Source: JAVBNW01 sp031551255 (GTDB lineage Bacteria > Bacillota > Clostridia > Christensenellales > UBA1750). From it: a stretch of DNA of 17,811 nt. Shown here one piece after another: positions 6,430 through 13,310 of the stretch. The DNA lies in NCBI GenBank assembly GCA_031551255.1, contig JAVBNW010000097.1, forward strand, positions 1 through 17,811, given 5' to 3'. The position numbers and the translations under genes are program-made. Each line of letters opens with the position of its first letter. Position 1 is the stretch's first letter. The notes below the pieces were generated by a model. That model saw only the letters and a program-made list of their open reading frames with translations. It did not search any database and was not told where the DNA came from.

Positions 6430-6885
6430 ATCAAACTCTCCACAAAAGGGCGCTACGGCATCCGCGCGATGTACGATCTTGCGCTGTATCATGGCGAGGG
6501 GCCGCAGACAGTCAAGGCGATTTCCGAGCGCCAAGGCGTACCGGAGGCGTATTTGGAACAGTTGATTGCCAGGATGCGCAAGGCGGGGCTCGTCCTCTCC
6601 ATCAGAGGGGCACAGGGCGGGTATCTATTGGCGGATTCTCCGAATCATATTACCATCGGTTCCATTCTGCGCGCCGCCGAGGGCACGCTCGCCCCTGCCA
6701 GCTGCGTGGAGGAGGATGAACCCTGCGAACATGCGCCCGACTGCGCCATGCACGTTCTGTGGGAACGCATTTATGTGGGGCTCAACGAACTTTTAGATGC
6801 AATGACGCTCAGCGAGATGATCACCGGAAGCTCGGATGCGTGCCCTGGGCCGGATTCCGAGTGCGTTACAAGCAAAAAAACGTAA
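6430..6885 (+). CDS. iscR: Rrf2-family Fe-S regulator IscR (apparent ATC start)
   Basis: IscR is a winged-helix repressor that binds a [2Fe-2S] cluster and controls Fe-S assembly genes. The protein (151 aa) starts with the family's KLSTKGRYGIRAMYDLALY, then the recognition helix region ISERQGVPEAYLEQLIARMRKAGLV at about 31-55 and the wing SIRGAQGGYLL. Three cysteines at 92, 99 and 105 (APASCVEEDEPCEHAPDC) correspond to E. coli IscR Cys92, Cys98 and Cys104. The expected first Met is ATC (6430-6432), correctly placed after GGAGGT. An in-frame TTG at 6415 would give a five-residue extension but no ribosome binding site. The frame ends TAA next to ATG 6886. It is the first gene of the operon with nifS and nifU, with an IscR-like operator at its own promoter. 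IscR rather than CymR is chosen because of the cysteines and context. Confidence 0.9.
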   Translation: MKLSTKGRYGIRAMYDLALYHGEGPQTVKAISERQGVPEAYLEQLIARMRKAGLVLSIRGAQGGYLLADSPNHITIGSILRAAEGTLAPASCVEEDEPCEHAPDCAMHVLWERIYVGLNELLDAMTLSEMITGSSDACPGPDSECVTSKKT

Positions 6886-6972
6886 ATGACGCGGGAGCGT
6901 TTTCCGTCCGCAAGGCGGACAAGCCAATCCGCGCGTGAAATATTGGAAATGGCTGAAAAGAGGGGAATCGAT

Positions 6973-8157
6973 ATGGATCGCATTTACTTTGACAACGCGG
7001 CGACAACACCTGTGGCACCTGAGGTGGTGGAAGCGATGCTGCCATATTTTACGCGGGCATTCGGCAACGCGTCTTCGGTACACCGCTTTGGACAGGAAGC
7101 CCATGCCGCCATGGACGATGCGCGAGCGAAAGTTGCGGCAGCGCTGAATGCAAAGATCGAGGAGATCTACTTCACTTCCGGCGGCACGGAAGCGGATAAC
7201 TGGGCAATCCGCGGCGCTTTGGCATCCAGCAAGCGTGGCAAACACGTTATCACCTCCCAGGTGGAGCATCATGCTGTTCTGCACGTGCTGGAAAAGCTCG
7301 AAAAGGACGGCCTTGCCCAGGTAACCTATCTTCCGGTCGACGAGTACGGCAGGCTGACCGCCGAGCAGGTTCGCTCCGCCATACGCCCGGATACCGCGCT
7401 GGTAACGATTATGGCTGCGAACAATGAAGTCGGCACTTTGATGCCCATCGCGCAGATCGGGGCTGTGTGCCGCGAGGTCGGGGTGTGGTTTCATACGGAT
7501 GCGGTGCAGGCGGTAGGGCATATTCCGATCAATGTATGCGACATGAACATCGACATGCTTACGCTTTCCGGGCACAAGCTGCACGGGCCCAAGGGCATCG
7601 GCGCGTTGTACATCCGCAAAGGGATACGCATCGCCAACTTGATGGAAGGCGGCGCTCACGAACGCGGCAGGCGGCCCGGCACTGAAAATATTCCGGGAAT
7701 CGTAGGCCTTGGCGCGGCGATTGAAAGGGCTGTGCGCGACATGCCGGAAACCACCGCAAGGCTCGTTGCGATGCGGGATGCCATGATCGCGGGCATCATG
7801 GAAAGGGTTCCGGACGTGAAGCTGAACGGACATCCGACCGAGCGGCTGCCGGGCAATGTAAACGTTTCCATTACCTACATAGAGGGCGAAGGAATGCTGC
7901 TGAGCTTGGATATGCAGGGGATTGCGGCATCGTCGGGCTCGGCGTGCACATCCGGTTCGCTCGATCCTTCGCACGTTCTGCTCGCGATGGGCCTAAACCA
8001 CGAAACGGCCCATGGTTCGCTCAGACTATCGTTTGGCGAGCAAAACACCATGCAGGAAGTCGAACGCTTTCTTAGCACGCTTCCGCCGATCGTGGATAAA
8101 CTCCGGGCGATGTCCCCTCTGTTTGCGCAACAAAAAGGAGGCAAGCAATATGTATAG
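6973..8157 (+). CDS. nifS: Cysteine desulfurase NifS/IscS
   Basis: This PLP enzyme takes sulfur from cysteine as a persulfide and passes it to the NifU/IscU scaffold in the cytoplasm. The product is 394 residues, normal for class I desulfurases. It opens with MDRIYFDNAATTPV. The PLP region includes EVEHHAV-like SQVEHHAV at 96-103 and the Schiff-base lysine Lys202 in LSGHKLHGPKG. The catalytic cysteine Cys325 is in SSGSACTSGSLDPSHVL, followed by the RLSFG segment. The frame is open back to ATG 6886, immediately after iscR, but those 29 residues are not conserved-looking. ATG 6973 has AGAGGGG 7 nt upstream and gives the family N-terminus. Second gene of the iscR operon; nifU overlaps its end by 8 bp. 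Confidence 0.97.
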   Translation: MDRIYFDNAATTPVAPEVVEAMLPYFTRAFGNASSVHRFGQEAHAAMDDARAKVAAALNAKIEEIYFTSGGTEADNWAIRGALASSKRGKHVITSQVEHHAVLHVLEKLEKDGLAQVTYLPVDEYGRLTAEQVRSAIRPDTALVTIMAANNEVGTLMPIAQIGAVCREVGVWFHTDAVQAVGHIPINVCDMNIDMLTLSGHKLHGPKGIGALYIRKGIRIANLMEGGAHERGRRPGTENIPGIVGLGAAIERAVRDMPETTARLVAMRDAMIAGIMERVPDVKLNGHPTERLPGNVNVSITYIEGEGMLLSLDMQGIAASSGSACTSGSLDPSHVLLAMGLNHETAHGSLRLSFGEQNTMQEVERFLSTLPPIVDKLRAMSPLFAQQKGGKQYV

Positions 8158-8572
8158 CGAAAAGGTTATGGATCATTTCTCCAATCCGCGCAATGTGGGG
8201 GAGATCGAAGACGCGTCGGGCGTCGGGACTGTAGGCAACGCCAAGTGTGGCGACATTATGCGCATTTTCTTAAAGATCGACGAGAACGACATCATCACCG
8301 ACGTAAAATTTAAGACGTTCGGCTGCGGTGCGGCGATCGCCACGAGCTCCATGGCCACGGAAATGGTGATGGGCAAGCACATCGACGAAGCGCTCAAGCT
8401 TACCAACAAGGCCGTGGCGGAGGCGCTGGGCGGGTTGCCGCCTGTGAAAATGCATTGTTCACTGCTTGCCGAACAGGCTTTCAAAGAGGCGATCGAAGAC
8501 TATTTTCACAAGACGGGCCGCCCATTGCCGGAGGGGTTCAGCAAGCCGGATGTCGACGAGGAAGACGAATAG
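8150..8572 (+). CDS. nifU: Fe-S cluster assembly scaffold NifU/IscU
   Basis: This 140-residue scaffold receives sulfur from NifS and builds [2Fe-2S]/[4Fe-4S] clusters for transfer to apo-proteins. The three ligand cysteines are at 33 (NAKCGD), 59 (FGCGAA) and 103 (MHCSLLAE), with the conserved Asp35 after the first. The start MYSEKVMDHFSNPRNVG is typical of clostridial NifU. ATG 8150 lies inside the end of nifS (8 bp overlap) with AAGGAGG 8 nt upstream, so translation is coupled. It has only the IscU-type domain, without the Fdx or C-terminal Nfu domain of nitrogen-fixing NifU. The last 20 residues are acidic. mnmA, which often follows in clostridia, is absent here; a terminator closes the operon. 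An alternative name is iscU. Confidence 0.96.
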   Translation: MYSEKVMDHFSNPRNVGEIEDASGVGTVGNAKCGDIMRIFLKIDENDIITDVKFKTFGCGAAIATSSMATEMVMGKHIDEALKLTNKAVAEALGGLPPVKMHCSLLAEQAFKEAIEDYFHKTGRPLPEGFSKPDVDEEDE

Positions 8573-8595
8573 GGCAGTCGTTATGCTCTATCATG

Positions 8596-8620
8596 AAAAG
8601 GTGGCTTCGGCCACCTTTTT
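8596..8620 (+). terminator. Intrinsic terminator of the iscR-nifS-nifU operon
   Basis: GGTGGC (8600-8605), a TTCG loop, GCCACC (8610-8615) and TTTTT follow in order. The preceding AAAA pairs with the T run. The hairpin is very stable and lies 24 bp after the nifU stop. Confidence 0.92.
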
Positions 8621-8668
8621 GGCGTTCACGCCTCAGCCGCGCCGCCAATGAACGCGGTTTGAAGATCG

Positions 8669-8697
8669 GTGACTATACAATCGCGATATGGTACAAT
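8669..8697 (+). promoter_or_regulatory. Extended -10 promoter of nagB
   Basis: TACAAT (8692-8697) has a TGn extension (8689-8691). GTGACT (8669-8674) lies at 17 bp spacing as a weak -35. The start codon of nagB is 32 bp downstream. Confidence 0.55.
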
Positions 8698-8729
8698 ACA
8701 CTCGAAAAAGTATATGCGGAGGGAAAACT

Positions 8730-9452
8730 ATGCAAATTACCGTATTTGAAGATGCGCAGGAGCTCGCGCGCAAAAGCGCGGAGGCCCTGCGAGAGGCGAT
8801 ACGCATAAAGCCCGATCTTTTGTGTTGCTTTGCGGCGGGCATGACACAAGTGCCCACGTATGCGATCCTGGCGGATTGGGCGCAGAGCGGCGAGGTGGAT
8901 GTAAGTCGCATCAGGGTTGTCGGCTTGGATGAGATTGCCGGAGCTTCGCGGGAAGCGCGCGAGGGTTTTCACTATTTTCTTGAAAAGCATTTTTTCCTTC
9001 GCGCTGGTATTCGCGCATCGCAGATCGTCTTTTTTAATGCTCAGGCGCCGGATCTTGATGCGGAAGCATCCCATATGGATGCCTGGTTGGATGAAAACGG
9101 ACCGATCGACTTTTTGCTCCTTGGGGTGGGGGACAACGGGCACATAGGCTACAACGAGCCGGGAGCACGCCCGGATGGCCGTACGCATGTAAGTCATTTG
9201 GAACAGAGCTCGATCGATGCAGGCAAAACGTATTTCGACCACGCATTTTCCTATGAAAAGGGGATTACGCTTGGGCTGCGCGATCTGCTTTGTGCGCGGG
9301 AGATTCTCGTGCAGATGACGGGCGCTAAAAAATACCCAGTGGTGGAGAGACTATATGCGGGCGAGGCAACGCCGGATATCCCCGCTACACTGCTCTTGGG
9401 GCGCGAGAGGGGCGTCAGGTTCTTCGCGGATCGCTCAGCCGCGGGGAAATAA
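8730..9452 (+). CDS. nagB: Glucosamine-6-phosphate deaminase (NagB family)
   Basis: NagB converts glucosamine-6-phosphate to fructose-6-phosphate and ammonia, linking amino-sugar use or peptidoglycan recycling to glycolysis. The 240-residue length matches the short Firmicute enzymes. Signature segments are FAAGMTQVPTY at 34-44 (sugar-phosphate loop), VVGLDEIAG at 63-71 with the catalytic Asp67-Glu68, and LGVGDNGHIGYNEPG at 131-145 with His138 and Glu143. The residue before Gly-His is Asn rather than the Asp of E. coli (NDG there, DNG here). The loop at FAAGMTQ is also looser than the usual GxTP. A related sugar-phosphate isomerase role is therefore possible. ATG 8730 has GGAGGG 6 nt upstream; the frame open to 8688 crosses the promoter and is rejected. 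The hydrolase gene follows after 5 bp, so they form an operon. Confidence 0.8.
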   Translation: MQITVFEDAQELARKSAEALREAIRIKPDLLCCFAAGMTQVPTYAILADWAQSGEVDVSRIRVVGLDEIAGASREAREGFHYFLEKHFFLRAGIRASQIVFFNAQAPDLDAEASHMDAWLDENGPIDFLLLGVGDNGHIGYNEPGARPDGRTHVSHLEQSSIDAGKTYFDHAFSYEKGITLGLRDLLCAREILVQMTGAKKYPVVERLYAGEATPDIPATLLLGRERGVRFFADRSAAGK

Positions 9453-9457
9453 GCCTG

Positions 9458-10219
9458 ATGATGAATTTTTCACATGCCAATGCACAGCCTTTCCGCCTTG
9501 GCGAGGGCGAGGATGCTTGCTTGCTGCTGCACGGCTTTACCGGTTCGCCCTCACATATGCGGCCGCTCGGCGAATATCTTGCGTCGCACGGCCTTCATGT
9601 GGAAGGCATTGTCTTGCCGGGGCACGGAACCCGTATTCAGGATATGGACGGCGCGACTTGGCGCGATTGGCTCGTCTGCACACAGGACGCCGCCACGCGC
9701 CTAAAGAAAGGCCATAGGAACTTTTACGTTGTGGGCCTCTCGATGGGCGGAGTGCTTTCTTTGATATTGGGCGAACGCCGGCAGGTGGATGCCGTGGTTT
9801 CGCTCGCCGCGCCGATGCGCATTTACGCGCAGCGCGATGCCGCGCTTTCTAGACTGATATGGCCTTTTGTGCGCTACCTGCCCGATAAACCTCACGAAAA
9901 GGAAGATTTTCTCGATGAATACGATTATGGATACGACCAGACCCCGGTGCGCCGCGTAAAGGATCTGCTGGCGCTTATGCGCAAGGCAGAAAGGGGGCTT
10001 GCAAAGCTTACATGCCCGCTGCTGGTGGTGCAATCCCGCTCGGATGAAACCGTGCGCCCGATCAGCGCCGATATCATCTATGCAGGGGCTAATTCAGCGC
10101 ATAAGGAGCTTTTGATGCTTCAGCGCTCCCCTCATGTGCTTACGCTTGGGGTGGAGCGCGAAGAGGTGTTTCGCCGCACTGCGGATTTTTTGCTGAGCCA
10201 ATCGGAAATCCGGGGTTGA
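9458..10219 (+). CDS. Alpha/beta-hydrolase, carboxylesterase (Est30/monoacylglycerol-lipase type)
   Basis: This is a 253-residue cytoplasmic serine hydrolase without a signal peptide. The oxyanion segment LLLHGFTGSP is at 22-31 and the conserved LPGHG at 53-57. The nucleophile elbow GLSMGG has Ser95, the acid is probably Asp196 in VVQSRSDETV, and the general base is His226 in RSPHVL, all in canonical order. Such enzymes hydrolyse short and medium carboxylic esters; the natural substrate is unknown. A short cap region (about 118-165) contains acidic and aromatic residues (EDFLDEYDYGYD). The gene begins 5 bp after nagB with two ATGs in tandem (9458 and 9461). GGGG is 11 nt upstream, a rather distant site, which suggests translational coupling. 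Its stop overlaps the -35 box of the tRNA-Ser promoter. Confidence 0.85.
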   Translation: MMNFSHANAQPFRLGEGEDACLLLHGFTGSPSHMRPLGEYLASHGLHVEGIVLPGHGTRIQDMDGATWRDWLVCTQDAATRLKKGHRNFYVVGLSMGGVLSLILGERRQVDAVVSLAAPMRIYAQRDAALSRLIWPFVRYLPDKPHEKEDFLDEYDYGYDQTPVRRVKDLLALMRKAERGLAKLTCPLLVVQSRSDETVRPISADIIYAGANSAHKELLMLQRSPHVLTLGVEREEVFRRTADFLLSQSEIRG

Positions 10220-10244
10220 TAATTTGCATGGCATCGTATATAAT
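10216..10244 (+). promoter_or_regulatory. Strong SigA promoter of tRNA-Ser
   Basis: TTGATA (10216-10221), a 17-bp spacer and TATAAT (10239-10244). The -35 starts inside the hydrolase stop region, and the tRNA begins 26 bp after the -10. Confidence 0.88.
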
Positions 10245-10270
10245 ATGCGGGTGTCAAACGACGCTTGCCT

Positions 10271-10360
10271 GGAGAGTTGGCTGAGTGGTCGAAGGCGCAT
10301 GATTGGAAATCATGTGTACGGGTAACCGTACCTAGGGTTCAAATCCCTAACTCTCCGCCA
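10271..10360 (+). tRNA. tRNA-Ser, anticodon GGA, CCA encoded
   Basis: The 90-nt cloverleaf has acceptor arms GGAGAGT (from 10271) and ACTCTCC. The anticodon stem CATGA/TCATG encloses the loop TTGGAAA, with anticodon GGA at 10305-10307, and reads UCC/UCU. The long variable arm with its own stem (ACGG/CCGT) is typical of class II tRNA-Ser. The T loop GGTTCAAATCC is canonical. The discriminator is G, followed by genomic CCA. A strong promoter and terminator flank it, so it is a single-gene transcript. Confidence 0.98.
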
Positions 10361-10383
10361 GATCGGGGCGCACTACGCTCCTT

Positions 10384-10420
10384 GCTCCCACCATGGTAGT
10401 AGCATGGTGGGAGCTTTTTT
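10384..10420 (+). terminator. Intrinsic terminator after tRNA-Ser
   Basis: A perfect 12-bp stem, GCTCCCACCATG (10384-10395) with CATGGTGGGAGC (10403-10414), is followed by TTTTTT at 10415-10420. Confidence 0.95.
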
Positions 10421-10767
10421 CCATACTTCTTCTTGTCGCGGGCTATGTATCGCTCGCTTTCGCGCCGTGGCATCTTGCAGGAATGAGTGAGGATGACGAA
10501 CGAGGCAAGGAGCGCACTTGATGCGCACCGCTCCTCCTTTCTTCATGGAACCGAACCTCTATTTGAAGAACGGCGAAGCGAAATATATAATGTGTATTTT
10601 CCTTCTCACACTTTTCAAGCCCCTTTTGTGCTTGTGGGCGCAATGCGTGAGTCGTCTCGGTTGACAAGGCCCGCAACGCCCGCATATTTCTTTTCAATAG
10701 CGTCGTGATGATGAACGCTGGTTTGCCGATTCGGCATAGCGGCTCCTATCATGCGCTGGAGAGAATA

Positions 10768-10776
10768 TGGTATAAT
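10768..10776 (+). promoter_or_regulatory. Extended -10 promoter-like sequence
   Basis: TGG followed by the consensus TATAAT (10771-10776). No -35 is present at 17 bp, and no gene starts within a normal distance downstream. It could drive an unannotated small RNA or be a relic. Confidence 0.3.
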
Positions 10777-10881
10777 GAAGGACCACGCTGTGATATCGAG
10801 ATTGGCGCAGTATGTGCAATCGATCAATCAGCGCCTGTACTTTGCCGCTCCGAAGATTGAACGCTTTTGTTGATGCTATAG

Positions 10882-10895
10882 CAGTTTGCAAACTG
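10882..10895. repeat. Perfect 14-bp palindrome
   Basis: CAGTTTGCAAACTG is a perfect dyad in the middle of the gene-poor region. It resembles a dimeric repressor operator, but no regulator gene or clear promoter is adjacent. Confidence 0.35.
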
Positions 10896-11259
10896 GAAAT
10901 GGTATGTAACGTTTGAGCTACGTATTTGCAGTTGGCAGGCGTATGCTTGTCGTGGAATGGAGCTGAAAAAGCATCGGGGGGAGAGTGACGAAGTGAATGA
11001 GGGTTGGTGAACGTTGCTCGAAGATATTGAATGATGTTATGAAAATGCAGGGGGTGGAGGATGACGCGCTCGGCTCATGCGTCGCTACATCGCTTTGTCA
11101 CCGCCAATGCACATCATTCCATGAAGGTCGATTCCAGGTGCGGAGTTTTGCATTTTCTATAAATTGTGCGCTCTATGTGCAATCCGAAAAGTGCAGCGCA
11201 AGCTTACTGCGGATGTGGCCGGAACTGAACATATAACAAGCGCTGGAAGGTGATGACAA

Positions 11260-11931
11260 ATGACCGATGTATATATATTGTATGCTCAGAACGACCTGTC
11301 GAATGATATGTTTTCAAAGCTTATGCATCTGGTATCCGATGATAAAAAAGAACGGCTAGAACGCTTTTCCCGACGTCGAGACGCACAAAATTCGCTATTG
11401 GCAGACGTTTTATCTAGGTTTCTTATTTGTCAAAGAGAGCATATTAACAATGATCAATTGCGATTTGAAACCAATGCCTATGGCAAGCCTTTTGTGTCAA
11501 TACCATTTATTCATTTCAACGCATCGCATGCGGGGCACCGTATTGCCGTTGCCATATCGGATTTCCCAATCGGAATTGATATTGAAACCATTACTACGCC
11601 TTGTGCAGAAATCGCCAAGCGATATTTTTCACAAGATGAAAGTGCGTATGTCCTGCATCCCTGTCAAGCGATGGATTTGCGCTTTTTTGAGATATGGACC
11701 AAAAAAGAGGCGTATATAAAGTATAAAGGGAAAGGACTTGCTATTGCCTTACGGTCGTTTAGTGTCCTTCAGCCTCCGCCCTACGAAAAAATTTTTTTTC
11801 ATCGCATCCCATTGCAAATCCCCGGGGCACTGTGTCATATATGCACAGAAGATAGGTGTTTTCATGCAACTCATCTTGATGCAGTAAGCTTCTTGGATAT
11901 TCTGGTGCAGAATCAATATATGGCCATGTAA
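11260..11931 (+). CDS. Sfp-type 4'-phosphopantetheinyl transferase
   Basis: This enzyme moves the phosphopantetheine arm from CoA to a conserved serine of acyl or peptidyl carrier proteins. The 223-residue, two-half fold is the Sfp type, not the short AcpS type. Motifs: FNASHAGHRIAVAISDFPIGIDIE at about 86-109, with magnesium ligands Asp107 and Glu109 (the same numbers as in B. subtilis Sfp); and RYFSQDE followed by FFEIWTKKEAYIKYKGKGL, with Glu150 and Lys154. The active site looks complete. ATG 11260 follows GGAAGGTGATG. Sfp-type enzymes usually serve nonribosomal peptide, polyketide or lysine pathways. No carrier protein or synthetase lies in the window, and the convergent neighbour is a BtrH-like protein. 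Base composition is clearly more AT-rich than rho or nifS, which suggests acquisition by transfer. Confidence 0.92.
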   Translation: MTDVYILYAQNDLSNDMFSKLMHLVSDDKKERLERFSRRRDAQNSLLADVLSRFLICQREHINNDQLRFETNAYGKPFVSIPFIHFNASHAGHRIAVAISDFPIGIDIETITTPCAEIAKRYFSQDESAYVLHPCQAMDLRFFEIWTKKEAYIKYKGKGLAIALRSFSVLQPPPYEKIFFHRIPLQIPGALCHICTEDRCFHATHLDAVSFLDILVQNQYMAM

Positions 11932-11956
11932 CAGTTTTTAGATGGAGGTATCGTGT

Positions 11957-13021
11957 CTATTTGCAAAGTGAATCGATCCATTTCATTGCAAATCGCCGCA
12001 TATCGTCCGCGTGTTCTCGTATGGAAGCAGCTAGCTCAAGGGATTCCGATTTGAAGATTAATTGGGCCTTTTCCTTCTGCGGATTTACGACAGTATATTT
12101 TAAGGTTTTTGCTCGCGCTATCGAAATGCGGTTCAATTGCCTTTGGAAATCTGCGATGAGTGAACCATGGACGTTTTCATGGTTAACCGTGTAGTTCAGG
12201 CGCTCATGCAATAGGTTTGCGTGCTCATACAAGTGATGGATGTAACGGAAGGACTGTGGCTCTGCTTGTTCGACAGTATCGGCAACAAAGGAATAATAAT
12301 CAATGCCAAAGCATAGATCTCCCCGATAATCCAAGTTCAATAAAAAACGTTGTCTGGGGGAAATGCGGCCCGTGGCAAAGGCCTCAAGCCCCGCCGCTAG
12401 CCTTTGCGGATCAAACGGATAGGTGCCATGATAATCATCTAGGCTCAGCGCGATGATGCGGTGTTCTCTGGCCCATTCGATGTCCCCATGATGATCACAT
12501 ACATCTCCCTTCCGGAACGCCGTTTCTACTTCAGAGAAGCGATGGATGATTCTTCCATATTTTTTCCGAGTGTTCATGCCCATTGCATAGAAAACTTGCA
12601 GCTTTTCGTCGTATCCATAAAATAGTGTTTCGTGCAAAAAATGCATCTTTGCGCCACTGAAAATGCTACTGGGCAAATAGTAATCGTCGGAGAATACAAT
12701 GGCATATTTACCTTTATCGATGAGCCTTTTGATGATATCGACAATGGATTTATGGCTTAAAGAATCTTGCGCGTAGTTATCCTGGTGCATGACCGGCTGC
12801 TGCAATGAGATGTCTTCGGCAAAGCAACAAGCATCCAGATAGAGCATTCTAATATGTAGTTCTGAAACTTTTTGGTAAGGAGTAAATGTAAAAGGTATGA
12901 TGTAGTTTTCCATTAACCATGGAGTCATACTGGGGTAAGCCGAAAGTATGGATAGGGGATAGGCATAGGTCATCATATTGTCTCCCCAGATGTTGGGGTT
13001 TATGGCTAACATACGCTTCAT
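11957..13021 (-). CDS. Putative BtrH N-terminal-like (papain/C39-fold) protein, NRPS-cluster type
   Basis: This 354-residue protein resembles in layout the BtrH_N group, papain-fold proteins that act as acyltransferases or peptidases on carrier-protein-bound products, as BtrH does in butirosin synthesis. Support: an N-terminal INPNIWGDNMMTYAYPLSIL segment like the family's helix 1; YAIVFSDDYYLPSSIF at 106-121; and HFLHETLFYGYDEKLQVFYAMG at 127-148, which matches the family's H-H-x-GYD strand pattern with His130 and Asp138. The nucleophilic Cys expected in the first helix is not evident (Met/Thr/Tyr there; Cys65-66 lie later). It may be inactive, or I may have misassigned the family. The C-terminal half is helical and unknown to me. 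Start: ATG 13021 with AAGGAG upstream. It converges on the PPTase gene, 25 bp apart, and shares its AT-rich composition. Confidence 0.45.
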   Translation of the reverse strand: MKRMLAINPNIWGDNMMTYAYPLSILSAYPSMTPWLMENYIIPFTFTPYQKVSELHIRMLYLDACCFAEDISLQQPVMHQDNYAQDSLSHKSIVDIIKRLIDKGKYAIVFSDDYYLPSSIFSGAKMHFLHETLFYGYDEKLQVFYAMGMNTRKKYGRIIHRFSEVETAFRKGDVCDHHGDIEWAREHRIIALSLDDYHGTYPFDPQRLAAGLEAFATGRISPRQRFLLNLDYRGDLCFGIDYYSFVADTVEQAEPQSFRYIHHLYEHANLLHERLNYTVNHENVHGSLIADFQRQLNRISIARAKTLKYTVVNPQKEKAQLIFKSESLELAASIREHADDMRRFAMKWIDSLCK

Positions 13022-13310
13022 TTAGGCTCTCCTTCACATTTTCATGCTACAATGGTCAATATGGTGCAACCACTAGGCAACACCCTACCGGAGCGCGAGA
13101 AGAGAGTACCATCTTTTGCTTTTTCGCCTTTCGGACAATGAATAGGCGCCCCGTGGAAGACCGGCTTCCTTGGCCTTATAATATCGGGTGCAACTCTGCA
13201 TGTCTTCCTTCTTTTTTACACAAGTATATGTATCTTACCCTATTGAAAAATGCATTCATTTCTGAAATGAAACCAAAGCGCTTCATGTACTTGGCTGAGC
13301 CTGCCACTTC

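Larger units (their letters stand above)
10421..11259. other. About 840 bp with no convincing gene
   Basis: Several short open frames occur on both strands (for example 10443-10697 minus, 10487-10708 plus, 10694-10891 minus and 10997-11236 plus). None has a recognisable sequence, good start signals or protein-like conservation patterns. A plus-strand frame from about 10709 (MMNAGLPIRHSGSYHALERI...) reads like protein for about 50 residues but matches nothing I know. Promoter-like sequences are TTGACA at 10661-10666 without a good -10, and an extended -10 TGGTATAAT at 10768-10776. A perfect 14-bp palindrome lies at 10882-10895. The block may hold decayed genes or an unrecognised RNA; it precedes the AT-rich PPTase island. 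Confidence 0.5.

Noticed and set aside
6886..6972. 29-residue N-terminal extension of NifS starting right after the iscR stop
   Set aside because: No ribosome binding site at 6886, and the family N-terminus begins at ATG 6973 with AGAGGGG.
6793..7974. 393-codon minus frame opposite nifS
   Set aside because: It lies antisense to a clearly identified nifS and has a His/Arg/Cys-rich composition typical of shadow frames in GC-rich genes.
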